Shown here piece after piece: positions 15,965 through 24,225 of a stretch of 40,028 nt of DNA. The notes beneath the pieces are model-generated. The model did not search any database and was not told where the DNA came from. It saw only the letters and a program-made list of their open reading frames with translations. A program made the translations under genes and the position numbers. Positions within the stretch are counted from its first letter, which is position 1; each line of letters starts with the position of its first letter. Source of the DNA: VAZQ01 sp040510815 (GTDB lineage Bacteria > Pseudomonadota > Alphaproteobacteria > Rhizobiales > Xanthobacteraceae); assembly GCA_040510815.1 (NCBI GenBank), contig JBEVIH010000056.1:1-40028 (forward strand), in the 5' to 3' direction.

Positions 15965-18900
15965 CTATTCTCCATCGGCGGCCCGGTGCTGTCCAGAGCG
16001 AGCCGGCGACAGGGCCGGTGTCGAACGCTCGTTGAATGCCCGGTCGGCAAGACCGTAGACCGCAAGCAATTGTCCGACCATCCGGTCGAACCCGAACCGG
16101 CCCGCAACGAATTCCGGACCGGCGGAGCGGACACGAGCCTTCCACTCGGGATCGCCGAGGATGCCGATGACTGCTTCCGCCAGGCGCCGGGGCGATCGTT
16201 CGCGCACGACGCGGCCTGTCCCGCCTTCCGAAACTGCTTCGCTGACGCCGCCGACATCCGGAGCGACCACTGGACGGCCCGCTGCCTGTGCCTCGATCAG
16301 CACGTTCGGAACGCCCTCCGTCATCGAAGTGAGAAGCAGGACGTCGAGTGCCGCAAAGACCAATCCGACGTCGGTCACTGCCCCCGGCAGGACGACCCGA
16401 TCGCGCAGGCCGAGCGCCTCGATGCGCTGCATCATCCGGTCCTGCAGCGCCCCGTAGCCGGCAACTAGAAAACGAACGTCGGGCCTCGACTTTGTGATCT
16501 CCGCCGCGGTGTCGAGCCACAGATCGGGATCCTTGTCCTCGACAAAGCGCATCACCGTGCCGACCACCGGCGCGTCCTGGGACAATCCGAGATGCGCGCG
16601 GAAGCGGGCCACTTCGTGGTCCGGCGGCGTCCTGATCTGCTCACGCACGATGCCGTTGTACAGCACACGGATGGTTCCCGGCCGCAGGCCCAGCCAGCGC
16701 TCGTAATCGGCGGCGCCGGCCGCGCTGTTGTTCAGGACCTTGACCGCCGGATTGTGCAAGGCGCTGCGATATCCCTCCCACAGCAGCTCCACCACCTGGG
16801 CGCCGTAGCGCCGCATGCACTGCTGCATGCTGTTTTGGTGCAGGACGACGCTCGGAACGCCAAGCCCGCATGCGGCATATGCGCCGACGATTGTCGGGAT
16901 ATCGCCCCAAGCGTGGACGACGGCCGGCCGGTAGTGCCGGATCGCCGCCCGGACGGGAGTGATCTTGCTGGCGAACCATCGGGGCAACCGCGAGATTTCC
17001 GTGGCGAGTGTCTCGTCGGGCGGCGCCCGAAACCCTGCCGCTTCAGCGGACAGAAAATCCGGACAAAGGTGGGCTGCGATCCCGAGCCTGGCGATTTCGT
17101 GCTCGATGCTCGGCGTGCCGGACTCCAATGGATAGAGCGCCATCATCCGCACGTCATATCCGCGCTCCATCAGGCTCGCGGCGGTGGCGAGCATCTGCCG
17201 CTCGCTTCCGCCGAGATTGTAGGTCGAGCTGATCATCAGGATCCGCCCGGGCTCGCTGCGGTAGCCGGGCCTGCGGCGGCCGGCCATGCGGCAAAACGCC
17301 GAGCGAGCCGACGATGTCTCGTAAAATCTCGACGTGACACCCCCCAGCCAGGGCGCTCGCGACAGGCAGCTCTTCGCCAACTGCCCGAACAGCAACGCCC
17401 TCCTCGGGCCCAGCGGCGTGGGCATGTGAACGAAGAGGTAGCCCGATCTCAGCAGATCGAAGCACCAGAAAATTCCACGCGCCTTCTCCGGGTCGGTACA
17501 GAGGAAATGACCGAGCGGTTGAAATGGAACCTTGATGCGCGGACGGCCGTTGGGCAGGACGACAGTCGTGACGCAACGCCCGGTGGCGCGGAAACCGGGC
17601 CGGTTCGCCGACCCATCGACCCGATATTCTCCGGCCTGCGCCCCATCCATCGCGAATCGATCAAGTCCAACCTCCGCCGCATAGTGGGTGGCGGCATCGA
17701 GACTCACGTCCAGCGGTCCGGCCTCGATCGAGCCGACGATCGCGTCGGCCTCGAACAGAAAGCTGCACAGCGTCTGATAGTCGGCATTGATGGTCGCCTC
17801 GTCCTCCCGCTGCGAGAACAAGCCTTTGCAAAGCGCGATTTTCGAGATCCTGCCGACCTCGTCGCTGAGCCGCCGGAGGCAGCGTTCGAAGGTTTGAGAG
17901 TCGTTGATGCGACCCAACTTGGCGCCCAGCCGGTAATAAGCGTAGAAGCGTTCGCGTGGCGACATGTCGTGCCCCGCATGATCAAGCTCGCCGTCATGTT
18001 GCGCCGTCGCCGGACCGGACAGGAAGCGGGAGAGTTGCGCGAAATCTTCGTCGACCCGCGATATTCCGAGCTGGTCGGTGATTTTTTCGAGAAAGATCCC
18101 GCGGGCGAGTCCGATCTGTGCGACCAGCGCCGAAGGATGCCGGCTCGCCTCCAGTTGGGCGAAGTGCCAGCGGGCGCCCGCCGCCTTCTGGCGATAGCGG
18201 TAGCGGCAGCCTTCGATCAGGTATTTGCGATACGTGTAGTGCAACGCGTAGTCCCGACGATGCTCGCCGTACGTGGCCCACTGCTCGACGCCGGAGTTCC
18301 CCAACCTCCCGATATAGATCGTCTTCCATCCCGCCCGGGTGATGTCCGCGACAAAGTCGGTGTCCGGCGAGATCGAATCCTGGAACATCGTGGCCTGGAA
18401 CACCGCGGTGCGGAAAAGCTTGATGCCGACGACCTGCCCGATCAGCGGATCGCGCAAGTGCCCGACGACGATGCCGACGTCGCGCCGCATTTTCTCGCGA
18501 AGCGCCGCGACGCAGTGATCGTCCAGCACCATGTCGGCGTCGACCTGCACGAAGAACGTCGTTTTCACCTGCGCGACGCCGGCGTTCATCGCCTTGTGAA
18601 AGGGGGAAACGTCGCGCACCACGATGATGTCGCTGAGCGGCGCCGTCTGCCGGCGCAGGCTGTCGATCGCCCCTTGGGTCGTCGGCTCGCCCGTGGTCAG
18701 CACCATGGCGCTGACGTCATCGGTGTCACCGGCAGATCTGCTGACTTGCGGGAGGACCGGCCGGCGGAGCTTGCGGCTTTGCGTGGCGGCGCGGCGTTCC
18801 GCCGCCAGCTCCGGTATCTTGGCCGGGTGATGCCGCAACCATGATTCCAGCACCGCAATCGTCCACAGCCGGGCGAGCGAAATGCCCTCGGAGGGAACTT

Positions 18901-20617
18901 CCGAGGCGATGAAGCGCTTGATCGCCTCCCGCCCGAATGCCGACGCCAGGCGCCCGTCCTCGGCTTCCAGCATCGGCATGCCCACATCGTGCAAGTTCGC
19001 GCGTGCCCAATGCGACATCGGCAGCCCGAAGCCCCGCTTCGGCAGATCGACCAGACTGGCGGGCAGATACCGGCGGGCAATCTCGCGCAGGATCAGCTTG
19101 CCCTGCTTGCCGCGGACCAGCATCCAGTCGGGAAGCCGTTCGGCAAAACGTGCGAGCTCGATGTTCAGGTAGGGCGTTCGAACTTCCAGGGAATGGCGCA
19201 TGCTCATGCGGTCGACCTTCCCGAGCACCGCCCCGGGAAGGTAATTTTCGACGTCGGTGCAGCGCATCGCCGGTAGAAGACTCCGCCGGGCCTGGTCGAG
19301 ATCGGCCCGCAACCCATCGAGATGATCGGCGAGGCCGGGCGGAACGAATCCGAGCAGCGCCTCGACATGCGGCTCCTGCGCCACCAAAAGGCGCAGACCG
19401 TAGTAACCGGCGCCCGGCGTCCAATCCGGCATCCGGCCCTGACGATGGCGTGCGAGGTCCTCCAGCGTGGCGAAGTAGCGATTGTAGCCGCCGAACATTT
19501 CGTCGCCGCCGTCGCCGCCGATCGCCACCGTGACATCCCGGCGGGCCAGGCCGCTCAGCAGATAGGTCGGCAGGCACGAGCTGTCGGCGTTGGGCTCGTC
19601 GAGCATTCGGCCGATGCCCTTGAGGAAATCCGCCGCCTGCGGTTCGACGATCAGCTCGTGGTGATCGGTTTCGAGGTGCCGGGCAAAGGCGCGAGCCGTC
19701 TCGTGCTCGCTGCCCGGTTCATCCTTGAAGCCGACCGAGTACGTGCTGATCGGAACGCCCAGCTTGCGCCGCACGAGGGCGCAGACGGTCGAGGAGTCCA
19801 CGCCGCCCGAAAGAAACGCGCCGAGCGGCACGTCGGCGATCATGCGCCGGCGGATGCTGCGGATAAGAATGTCTTCAAGCTCGTCGGCTAGATCGGGCAG
19901 CGGGCGGTCGAACGTTTCCGTCGGCCGGAAAGCACAGAAGCAACCGCTGGTCCGCTGGCCGCTCGCGGTCAGCCTCATCCAATGGCCGGGGCGGAGTTTT
20001 TCGACCTTGCGGTAGATCGAGCGCGGCGCCCCGATATATTGGAAGCACAGCACCTCACCCATGGCGCCGAGGTCGACGTTGGCGTCGAAGCCGGGCAGGC
20101 ATTCGAGCGCCTGCAGCTCGGAAGCAAACGCCAGGCCGCCATCGGCCAGGTCCGTCAGGTAGATTGGTTTTTCGCCGAAGGCGTCGCGCCCCAGAAGAAG
20201 ATCGCCGGTCAGCGTGTCGTAGGCCGCAAAGGCGAACATGCCGTCGAGCTTTTCGAGCGCCCCAACGCCCCACAACGCCAAGGACTCGACCAGGACCTCG
20301 GTGTCGGTGCGGCCCCGAACCTGGCCTCCCGCTCGCTCGATGACGGGTTTGAGTTCCCGGAAATTGTAGATTTCACCGTTGAAGGTGATCACCCAACGGC
20401 CGTCATTGGACGTGCGGGGCTGCCGACCTGCCTCGGAAATGTCGATGATGCTGAGCCGCCGGTGACCCAGGATGCAGCGACCCTGGGCGTCGGACCACTG
20501 TCCCTCCCCGTCGGGTCCGCGGTGGACGAGTGCGTCGGTCATGCGCCGGACGAGCCGCTCGCCCTCGGCAGCCTGGAACGGCCGGCGCGGCCGGTACAAG
20601 CCGGCAATGCCGCACAT
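15965..20617 (-). CDS. Giant fusion: asparagine synthase (AsnB) + GT2-like + unassigned domain + GT4
   Basis: This is one unbroken 1550-codon frame. Residues 1-600 are a complete glutamine-hydrolysing asparagine synthase: Cys2 nucleophile (MCGIAGLY), RGPDGEG and FNGEIYNFREL glutaminase motifs, ATP-pyrophosphatase loop S-G-G-V-D-S-S at 270-276, IGGDGGDEMFGGYNR, and VDRMSMRHSLEVRTPYL. Residues about 633-855 resemble a GT2 glycosyltransferase with the D-A-D motif at 693-695. Residues 886-965 are a helical linker. Residues about 966-1090 are an unassigned domain shared with the protein at 11953-14493. Residues about 1123-1530 are a GT4 with E-x7-E (EGVPNVLIE). The start ATG shares one base with the upstream GT4 stop (TGATG). 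Stand-alone AsnB homologues are common in exopolysaccharide loci; this covalent fusion to two glycosyltransferases is unusual. A role in amidating a sugar acid or aminoacyl substituent is inference. Confidence 0.88.
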   Translation of the reverse strand: MCGIAGLYRPRRPFQAAEGERLVRRMTDALVHRGPDGEGQWSDAQGRCILGHRRLSIIDISEAGRQPRTSNDGRWVITFNGEIYNFRELKPVIERAGGQVRGRTDTEVLVESLALWGVGALEKLDGMFAFAAYDTLTGDLLLGRDAFGEKPIYLTDLADGGLAFASELQALECLPGFDANVDLGAMGEVLCFQYIGAPRSIYRKVEKLRPGHWMRLTASGQRTSGCFCAFRPTETFDRPLPDLADELEDILIRSIRRRMIADVPLGAFLSGGVDSSTVCALVRRKLGVPISTYSVGFKDEPGSEHETARAFARHLETDHHELIVEPQAADFLKGIGRMLDEPNADSSCLPTYLLSGLARRDVTVAIGGDGGDEMFGGYNRYFATLEDLARHRQGRMPDWTPGAGYYGLRLLVAQEPHVEALLGFVPPGLADHLDGLRADLDQARRSLLPAMRCTDVENYLPGAVLGKVDRMSMRHSLEVRTPYLNIELARFAERLPDWMLVRGKQGKLILREIARRYLPASLVDLPKRGFGLPMSHWARANLHDVGMPMLEAEDGRLASAFGREAIKRFIASEVPSEGISLARLWTIAVLESWLRHHPAKIPELAAERRAATQSRKLRRPVLPQVSRSAGDTDDVSAMVLTTGEPTTQGAIDSLRRQTAPLSDIIVVRDVSPFHKAMNAGVAQVKTTFFVQVDADMVLDDHCVAALREKMRRDVGIVVGHLRDPLIGQVVGIKLFRTAVFQATMFQDSISPDTDFVADITRAGWKTIYIGRLGNSGVEQWATYGEHRRDYALHYTYRKYLIEGCRYRYRQKAAGARWHFAQLEASRHPSALVAQIGLARGIFLEKITDQLGISRVDEDFAQLSRFLSGPATAQHDGELDHAGHDMSPRERFYAYYRLGAKLGRINDSQTFERCLRRLSDEVGRISKIALCKGLFSQREDEATINADYQTLCSFLFEADAIVGSIEAGPLDVSLDAATHYAAEVGLDRFAMDGAQAGEYRVDGSANRPGFRATGRCVTTVVLPNGRPRIKVPFQPLGHFLCTDPEKARGIFWCFDLLRSGYLFVHMPTPLGPRRALLFGQLAKSCLSRAPWLGGVTSRFYETSSARSAFCRMAGRRRPGYRSEPGRILMISSTYNLGGSERQMLATAASLMERGYDVRMMALYPLESGTPSIEHEIARLGIAAHLCPDFLSAEAAGFRAPPDETLATEISRLPRWFASKITPVRAAIRHYRPAVVHAWGDIPTIVGAYAACGLGVPSVVLHQNSMQQCMRRYGAQVVELLWEGYRSALHNPAVKVLNNSAAGAADYERWLGLRPGTIRVLYNGIVREQIRTPPDHEVARFRAHLGLSQDAPVVGTVMRFVEDKDPDLWLDTAAEITKSRPDVRFLVAGYGALQDRMMQRIEALGLRDRVVLPGAVTDVGLVFAALDVLLLTSMTEGVPNVLIEAQAAGRPVVAPDVGGVSEAVSEGGTGRVVRERSPRRLAEAVIGILGDPEWKARVRSAGPEFVAGRFGFDRMVGQLLAVYGLADRAFNERSTPALSPARSGQHRAADGE

Positions 20618-22047
20618 CAGGTCCCTATTCGATCCGCTCGGCGCGGCTGTCCGTCGATCCGCCCGACGCGGCCGTCCGCAAGCCGCGAATAGGCGTCCTG
20701 GATCGCCGCCGCGCTGCGTTCAATCGGAAAATCGCAGCCGACCCGCTGGCGCGCCGCCGCTCCCATGACGGAGCGCCGATTGGCATCGCCGGCGAGCGCA
20801 TGCAGCGCCGTGGCGAGCGCCGCCGGATCGCGCGGCGCGACGAGCAGGCCGGTTACGCCGTCGACCACCTGTTCCGGCACCCCGCCGACCGCGGTCGCCA
20901 CCACCGGCAGGCCGGCGCACATCGCCTCGAGAATGTTGTTGGGGAAACCTTCGTGATGCGATGCGCTGACGTGAATATCCGCGGCGGACAAGATCGCCGG
21001 GATATCGGAACGTTGGCCGAGAAAGCGGACGTGCGGCGACAGACCCAATCGACCCGCGAGGCGGATCAGACGCTCGGCGCTGCCGTCGACGTCGCGGCCC
21101 GCCGCGAGCAGCGCCCAATGGCGTGGCAGCCGGTCGCGGACAAGATGGAGTGCATTCAACAGATCGTCGTAGCCCTTATAGGGAGCGAGCGTGGCGACGA
21201 TGCTGTACACGAGCGCGTTCGGCTCCAGATCCAGCCGGCGTCGCGCCGCCTGACGATCGATCATCGTGCCGGCGAACGCCGCCAGATCGATTCCATTGTG
21301 GATCAGCAGCGTTCTCTCCTCCGAAATTCCTTCCGTGTGGAGTTCCCTCAGTATCGCGCGGGAATTACCGACCGCCAGATCGGCGGCGCGATGAAGGAGC
21401 TGCCGTTCGATATTGCGCCAAAGCCAGCTGCTCTCCTGGTACCAGTTCAGCGACACGCGACTCATCATCAGCGGGCGCCGACCCGCCAGTGCGTTCGCCA
21501 GGACGCCGATCAAATACGCGCTCGGCAGAATGGCGTGCAGAACGTGGACGTCATGGTCGCGGATATAGGCCGCCACCAGGCGCGCGACGCGCATGTACTC
21601 CCGGCCTGCCCGCACGAAACGCCGCCACTGCGCAGGTCTTGCCCCATGCTGTCCGTTCGACACGGCGCGCGTGGGCCACGTCTGCTCCTCTGGGCCGGGA
21701 CCGATAACCTCTATGCCGGCATCGAGCAGGTCTGATGCCATCTCGCCGCGCCAGGCGAACGGCCACACCACGATCTTGAACCGGCTTCGATCGATCCGCG
21801 GCAGGTTGCGGACCAGGTCCATCTCGGCGCCGCCGATGTCGAGCGTCGGGATGAGGATCAGCACCTTTATCGGCGAGGAACTGCCCGCACCGCGATCCAT
21901 CGCCGCCGGAGCGAAACGGGCAAGGTCGCTGCGGGCAGCAGAAATCCCTCGCATTGACGAACCATCGGACGCCGCTCCCGTGGAATCCAATTCGTCTGCG
22001 TCGAAGAACCTCGTCTTCACGTGCGGCAACCCGTTGCTCTGCGTCAC
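20617..22047 (-). CDS. Glycosyltransferase family 4
   Basis: This 476-residue GT-B glycosyltransferase is the first gene of the glycan operon. The domain starts around residue 60 (IKVLILIPTLDIGGAEMDLVRNL). The nucleotide-sugar half includes IHNGIDLAAF, VATLAPYKGYDDLLNAL and the E-x7-E motif EGFPNNILE, followed by AMCAGLPVVATAVGGVPEQVVDG. The first 60 residues are polar, low in structure and unassigned. The GTG start at 22047 lacks a good ribosome-binding site, and an internal ATG at 21954 (MRGISAARS) is an alternative that would remove most of that leader. The stop overlaps the start of the giant fusion by one base, implying coupled translation. Sugar specificity is unknown. Confidence 0.9.
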   Translation of the reverse strand: MTQSNGLPHVKTRFFDADELDSTGAASDGSSMRGISAARSDLARFAPAAMDRGAGSSSPIKVLILIPTLDIGGAEMDLVRNLPRIDRSRFKIVVWPFAWRGEMASDLLDAGIEVIGPGPEEQTWPTRAVSNGQHGARPAQWRRFVRAGREYMRVARLVAAYIRDHDVHVLHAILPSAYLIGVLANALAGRRPLMMSRVSLNWYQESSWLWRNIERQLLHRAADLAVGNSRAILRELHTEGISEERTLLIHNGIDLAAFAGTMIDRQAARRRLDLEPNALVYSIVATLAPYKGYDDLLNALHLVRDRLPRHWALLAAGRDVDGSAERLIRLAGRLGLSPHVRFLGQRSDIPAILSAADIHVSASHHEGFPNNILEAMCAGLPVVATAVGGVPEQVVDGVTGLLVAPRDPAALATALHALAGDANRRSVMGAAARQRVGCDFPIERSAAAIQDAYSRLADGRVGRIDGQPRRADRIGT

Positions 22048-22182
22048 CGGTCAGTCACCGAAAAGAAATCGCTGACGGAGACACACAATCGGGTGCAGCC
22101 GTCACGCTCGGAGCGAGCAATGACGCCTCGGAGAATCGCGATTTCGTCAGCGCCGGGTGCGTGCACCTTTGCGGGCCCTTGC

Positions 22183-22210
22183 TTGATACTTTTGTCTCTG
22201 ACCATGTCAC
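22183..22210 (-). promoter_or_regulatory. Candidate sigma-70 promoter for the glycan operon
   Basis: On the minus strand GTGACA (22205-22210, five of six matches to TTGACA) lies 16 bases from TATCAA (22183-22188, four of six matches to TATAAT). Transcription would begin near 22176, giving an untranslated leader of about 130 bases before the GT4 start at 22047. This is based on visual matching only. Confidence 0.28.
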
Positions 22211-22213
22211 CCT

Positions 22214-22234
22214 TTCATCAATCAAGCTGATGAA
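22214..22234. promoter_or_regulatory. Inverted repeat, candidate operator
   Basis: TTCATCA and TGATGAA form perfect 7-base arms around a 7-base spacer. On the minus strand it lies immediately upstream of the candidate -35 box at 22205-22210, a typical position for an activator or dimeric regulator of the glycan operon. No regulator gene is present in the window. Confidence 0.3.
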
Positions 22235-22319
22235 GCGACCCCGTTCCGGGCGCCCTGATCCAAATATGAACCCGCATCGCCCTGTTAGCAACAAGACCGG
22301 TTCAATCTGCATGCGCTTG

Positions 22320-22369
22320 GCGCATGTCGCGGAAAAGTGGCGACCGGTTACCGAATAGGACATATGCGC
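22320..22369. repeat. Rhizobial-type intergenic palindromic element
   Basis: The outer arms GCGCATGTC and GACATATGCGC are near-perfect inverted copies. The core contains GGAAAAGTGG followed by ACCGGTTACCG. This layout matches the dispersed palindromes very common between genes of Bradyrhizobium and related genomes, whose core reads GGAAAAGTGG...ACCGGTTTTCC. The family assignment is from memory, not a search. It would fold into a hairpin in RNA downstream of the subtilisin gene. Confidence 0.6.
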
Positions 22370-22420
22370 GTGAGCAAAGCTGGGGCGCGGATTTCCGATT
22401 CGGTCCAATCGCGATGTGCG

Positions 22421-24151
22421 CTAGCGCGACGAGACCGCGCCCGGCTTGGGGGCGGACGGCTTGGGAGCGGACGGCTTGGCGGGGGTCGCCACCTTGCCGT
22501 CGGTGATGCGCGCGTCGAGCTCGGCCAGCGCGCTCGCCGGATCGACCAGCCCCCAGCCGAACTGGTCGTCGCGGCCCTTCGCTGCGAGCCGCTTGGCGCT
22601 CGACGTGAGCACTTCGAGGACGGTGGCGGCGTCGACCGACGGATGCCGCTCGATGAGCAGCGCGGCGACGCCGCTCACATGCGCGGCCGCGACCGAGGTC
22701 CCGGTGGTGATCTGATAGGCGTCGCTTGGGGCCGGCACCGCGATGTCGACGCCCGGCGCCGCCACCGCGACGTGCGGCCCCTGGACGGCCTGGCCGAACA
22801 GCTGGTCGTTCTGGTCGGTCGCCGTCACCGCGATCACGTGCGGATCGGCCGCCGGATAGAGCGGCGGAGATTTCGCCCCCGCATTACCTGCCGCCGCGAT
22901 CAGCACCACGCCCTTCGCATGCGCGTTCTTCATCGCCAGCTGCAGCATGGGATCGTAGGGCCCGGCGAAGCTCATATTGATGACGCGCGCGCCTTTGCCG
23001 ATCGCCCATTCGAGCCCGGCAATGATGTGGCGCGTGGTCGCCTCCGGCGATTGCCTGGAATCGGCGCTGAAGGCATGGACGGCGAGAATCCTGGCTTTCG
23101 GCGCGATGCCCAGAAGCCTGCTGTGCGCCGCGATGGCGCCCACCATTCCGGTGCCGTGCACATGCGGCTTCTCGGGACGGCCGACGGCGCTGAACTGCTC
23201 GACGACCGCGCCCGCGAGATCGGGATGCCTGACGTCGATCGCGGAATCGATCACGGCGACCAATACGTTGCTGCCGGTCGCCACCCTGTGCGCCTCGCCG
23301 AGCCGCAATTTGCTCACGACGTACTGGCCGGAGTCGCCTGTATTGCCGCGCGCCGCCAAGGTCGCGTCCTGGCGCAGCTGGTACACGTAGTTCGGCTGCG
23401 CGATGCCGATGTTCTCCGCCTCCAAGGCGCGAACCACCTCGGCGACGGCCCGGCCGTCGGCAACGCGCAAATGGAACAGGGTTCCGCCAGTCAGGCCGAC
23501 GGTCTGAGAGGCGATCGTGCTCAGCCCCAGCCGGCGCATCGCAGTGTCGAGCGCCTGGCGCGAGACGTTGGAGCCGACCTGGAACACCATCTCGGTGGAC
23601 ACGAACCGTGTCTCGCCCGCAGGCGGCACGCCGGTGAAGCCCCGCTCGCCAGGCAGCGGCCGGTGCGGCAGCCGCAGCCGTGCCGTCAGGAGCTCTCTGC
23701 GGTGATCGAGCCGGAACCTTTGGCGCTCGACCATGGTGGTCGCGCGCTTGCCGAGAACGTTCTTGCCGAGCCCGTCCTTGGTGAGGGCGTTCTTGCTCAG
23801 CGCGTTCTTGCCCAGCGTGCCCTTGCTCAAGACGTTCTTGCTCAACGCGTCCTTGCTCAGAGTGTGCTTGTTGAGCGCATCCTTGCCGAGCACGCCCTTG
23901 CCGGGAGCGCCCTTGCCGAGGACGTTCTTGCCCAACGCGGCTGGCGTGGTCGCGGACGAATTTTGGCCGGGCTCGACCCCCTTGGCCTTGCTCAACTGCT
24001 TTTTCTTAGCGGCCTTGGCGAGATGCTTGGGCTGATCGATCGCGACGGCGTCGCTGACGGAGCCCACGCCGATCGCGACGGCTCCCAGGATCAGCAAGAC
24101 GATGGCCACCCCGGCCCGGAGATTGGAGGTGTCGTGCCCGCGCAATTGCAT
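22421..24151 (-). CDS. Subtilisin-like serine protease (S8) with pentapeptide-repeat N-terminal region
   Basis: This 576-residue subtilase has a full catalytic triad: D302 in LVAVIDSAIDVRHPD, H332 in HVHGTGMVGAI and S486 in TTGTSVAAAHVSG. The oxyanion asparagine is N423 in AAAGNAG. A hydrophobic segment (residues 13-35, GVAIVLLILGAVAIGVG) is a signal peptide or membrane anchor, so the protease acts outside the cytoplasm. Residues 72-136 are 13 tandem pentapeptides of the form x-L-x-K-x. Residues 180-260 look like an I9-type propeptide (VFQVGSNVSRQALDTAMRRLG). The tail is Pro/Lys/Ala-rich. The ATG at 24151 follows AGGGA eight bases upstream. Downstream on the same strand lies the glycan operon, after a 373-base gap. 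The substrate is unknown. Confidence 0.92.
   Translation of the reverse strand: MQLRGHDTSNLRAGVAIVLLILGAVAIGVGSVSDAVAIDQPKHLAKAAKKKQLSKAKGVEPGQNSSATTPAALGKNVLGKGAPGKGVLGKDALNKHTLSKDALSKNVLSKGTLGKNALSKNALTKDGLGKNVLGKRATTMVERQRFRLDHRRELLTARLRLPHRPLPGERGFTGVPPAGETRFVSTEMVFQVGSNVSRQALDTAMRRLGLSTIASQTVGLTGGTLFHLRVADGRAVAEVVRALEAENIGIAQPNYVYQLRQDATLAARGNTGDSGQYVVSKLRLGEAHRVATGSNVLVAVIDSAIDVRHPDLAGAVVEQFSAVGRPEKPHVHGTGMVGAIAAHSRLLGIAPKARILAVHAFSADSRQSPEATTRHIIAGLEWAIGKGARVINMSFAGPYDPMLQLAMKNAHAKGVVLIAAAGNAGAKSPPLYPAADPHVIAVTATDQNDQLFGQAVQGPHVAVAAPGVDIAVPAPSDAYQITTGTSVAAAHVSGVAALLIERHPSVDAATVLEVLTSSAKRLAAKGRDDQFGWGLVDPASALAELDARITDGKVATPAKPSAPKPSAPKPGAVSSR
23744..23938 (-). repeat. 13 x 15-base in-frame tandem repeat (pentapeptide array)
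   Basis: These are thirteen back-to-back 15-base units inside the subtilisin gene. They encode ALGKN, VLGKG, APGKG, VLGKD, ALNKH, TLSKD, ALSKN, VLSKG, TLGKN, ALSKN, ALTKD, GLGKN and VLGKR. Lysine is invariant at position 4 and Leu nearly so at position 2 (Pro once). It differs from the classical A(D/N)LxX pentapeptide repeat. The units are diverged at the DNA level, so the array is not a very recent expansion. Confidence 0.85.
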
Positions 24152-24225
24152 GGCTCATCCCTGCCCGGTCCCGATCTCTAGGGCGAGATTGCGCCGACTT
24201 TGCGTCTATCGCTTCCCCGGTGAGG

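Larger units (their letters stand above)
22048..22420. other. 373-base gap upstream of the glycan operon
   Basis: This gap lies between the subtilisin stop and the GT4 start, both on the minus strand. It is visibly lower in GC than its flanks. It contains a palindromic intergenic element (22320-22369), a short inverted repeat (22214-22234) and a candidate minus-strand promoter (22183-22210), each listed separately. The open frames crossing it are not protein-like. Confidence 0.6.

Noticed and set aside
16592..18844. 750-codon plus-strand open frame inside the giant fusion
   Set aside because: It is antisense to the AsnB-GT2-GT4 frame, which shows continuous conserved motifs; its composition is typical of GC-rich antisense shadows.
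22055..22408. 117-codon minus-strand open frame in the gap before the glycan operon
   Set aside because: Part of it is simply translation of the palindromic element; no ribosome site, and the composition is not protein-like.
22337..24181. 614-codon plus-strand open frame across the subtilisin, with ALAQ/VLAQ-type repeats
   Set aside because: The apparent repeats are the reverse complement of the real pentapeptide array; the opposite strand has a complete Asp/His/Ser triad.
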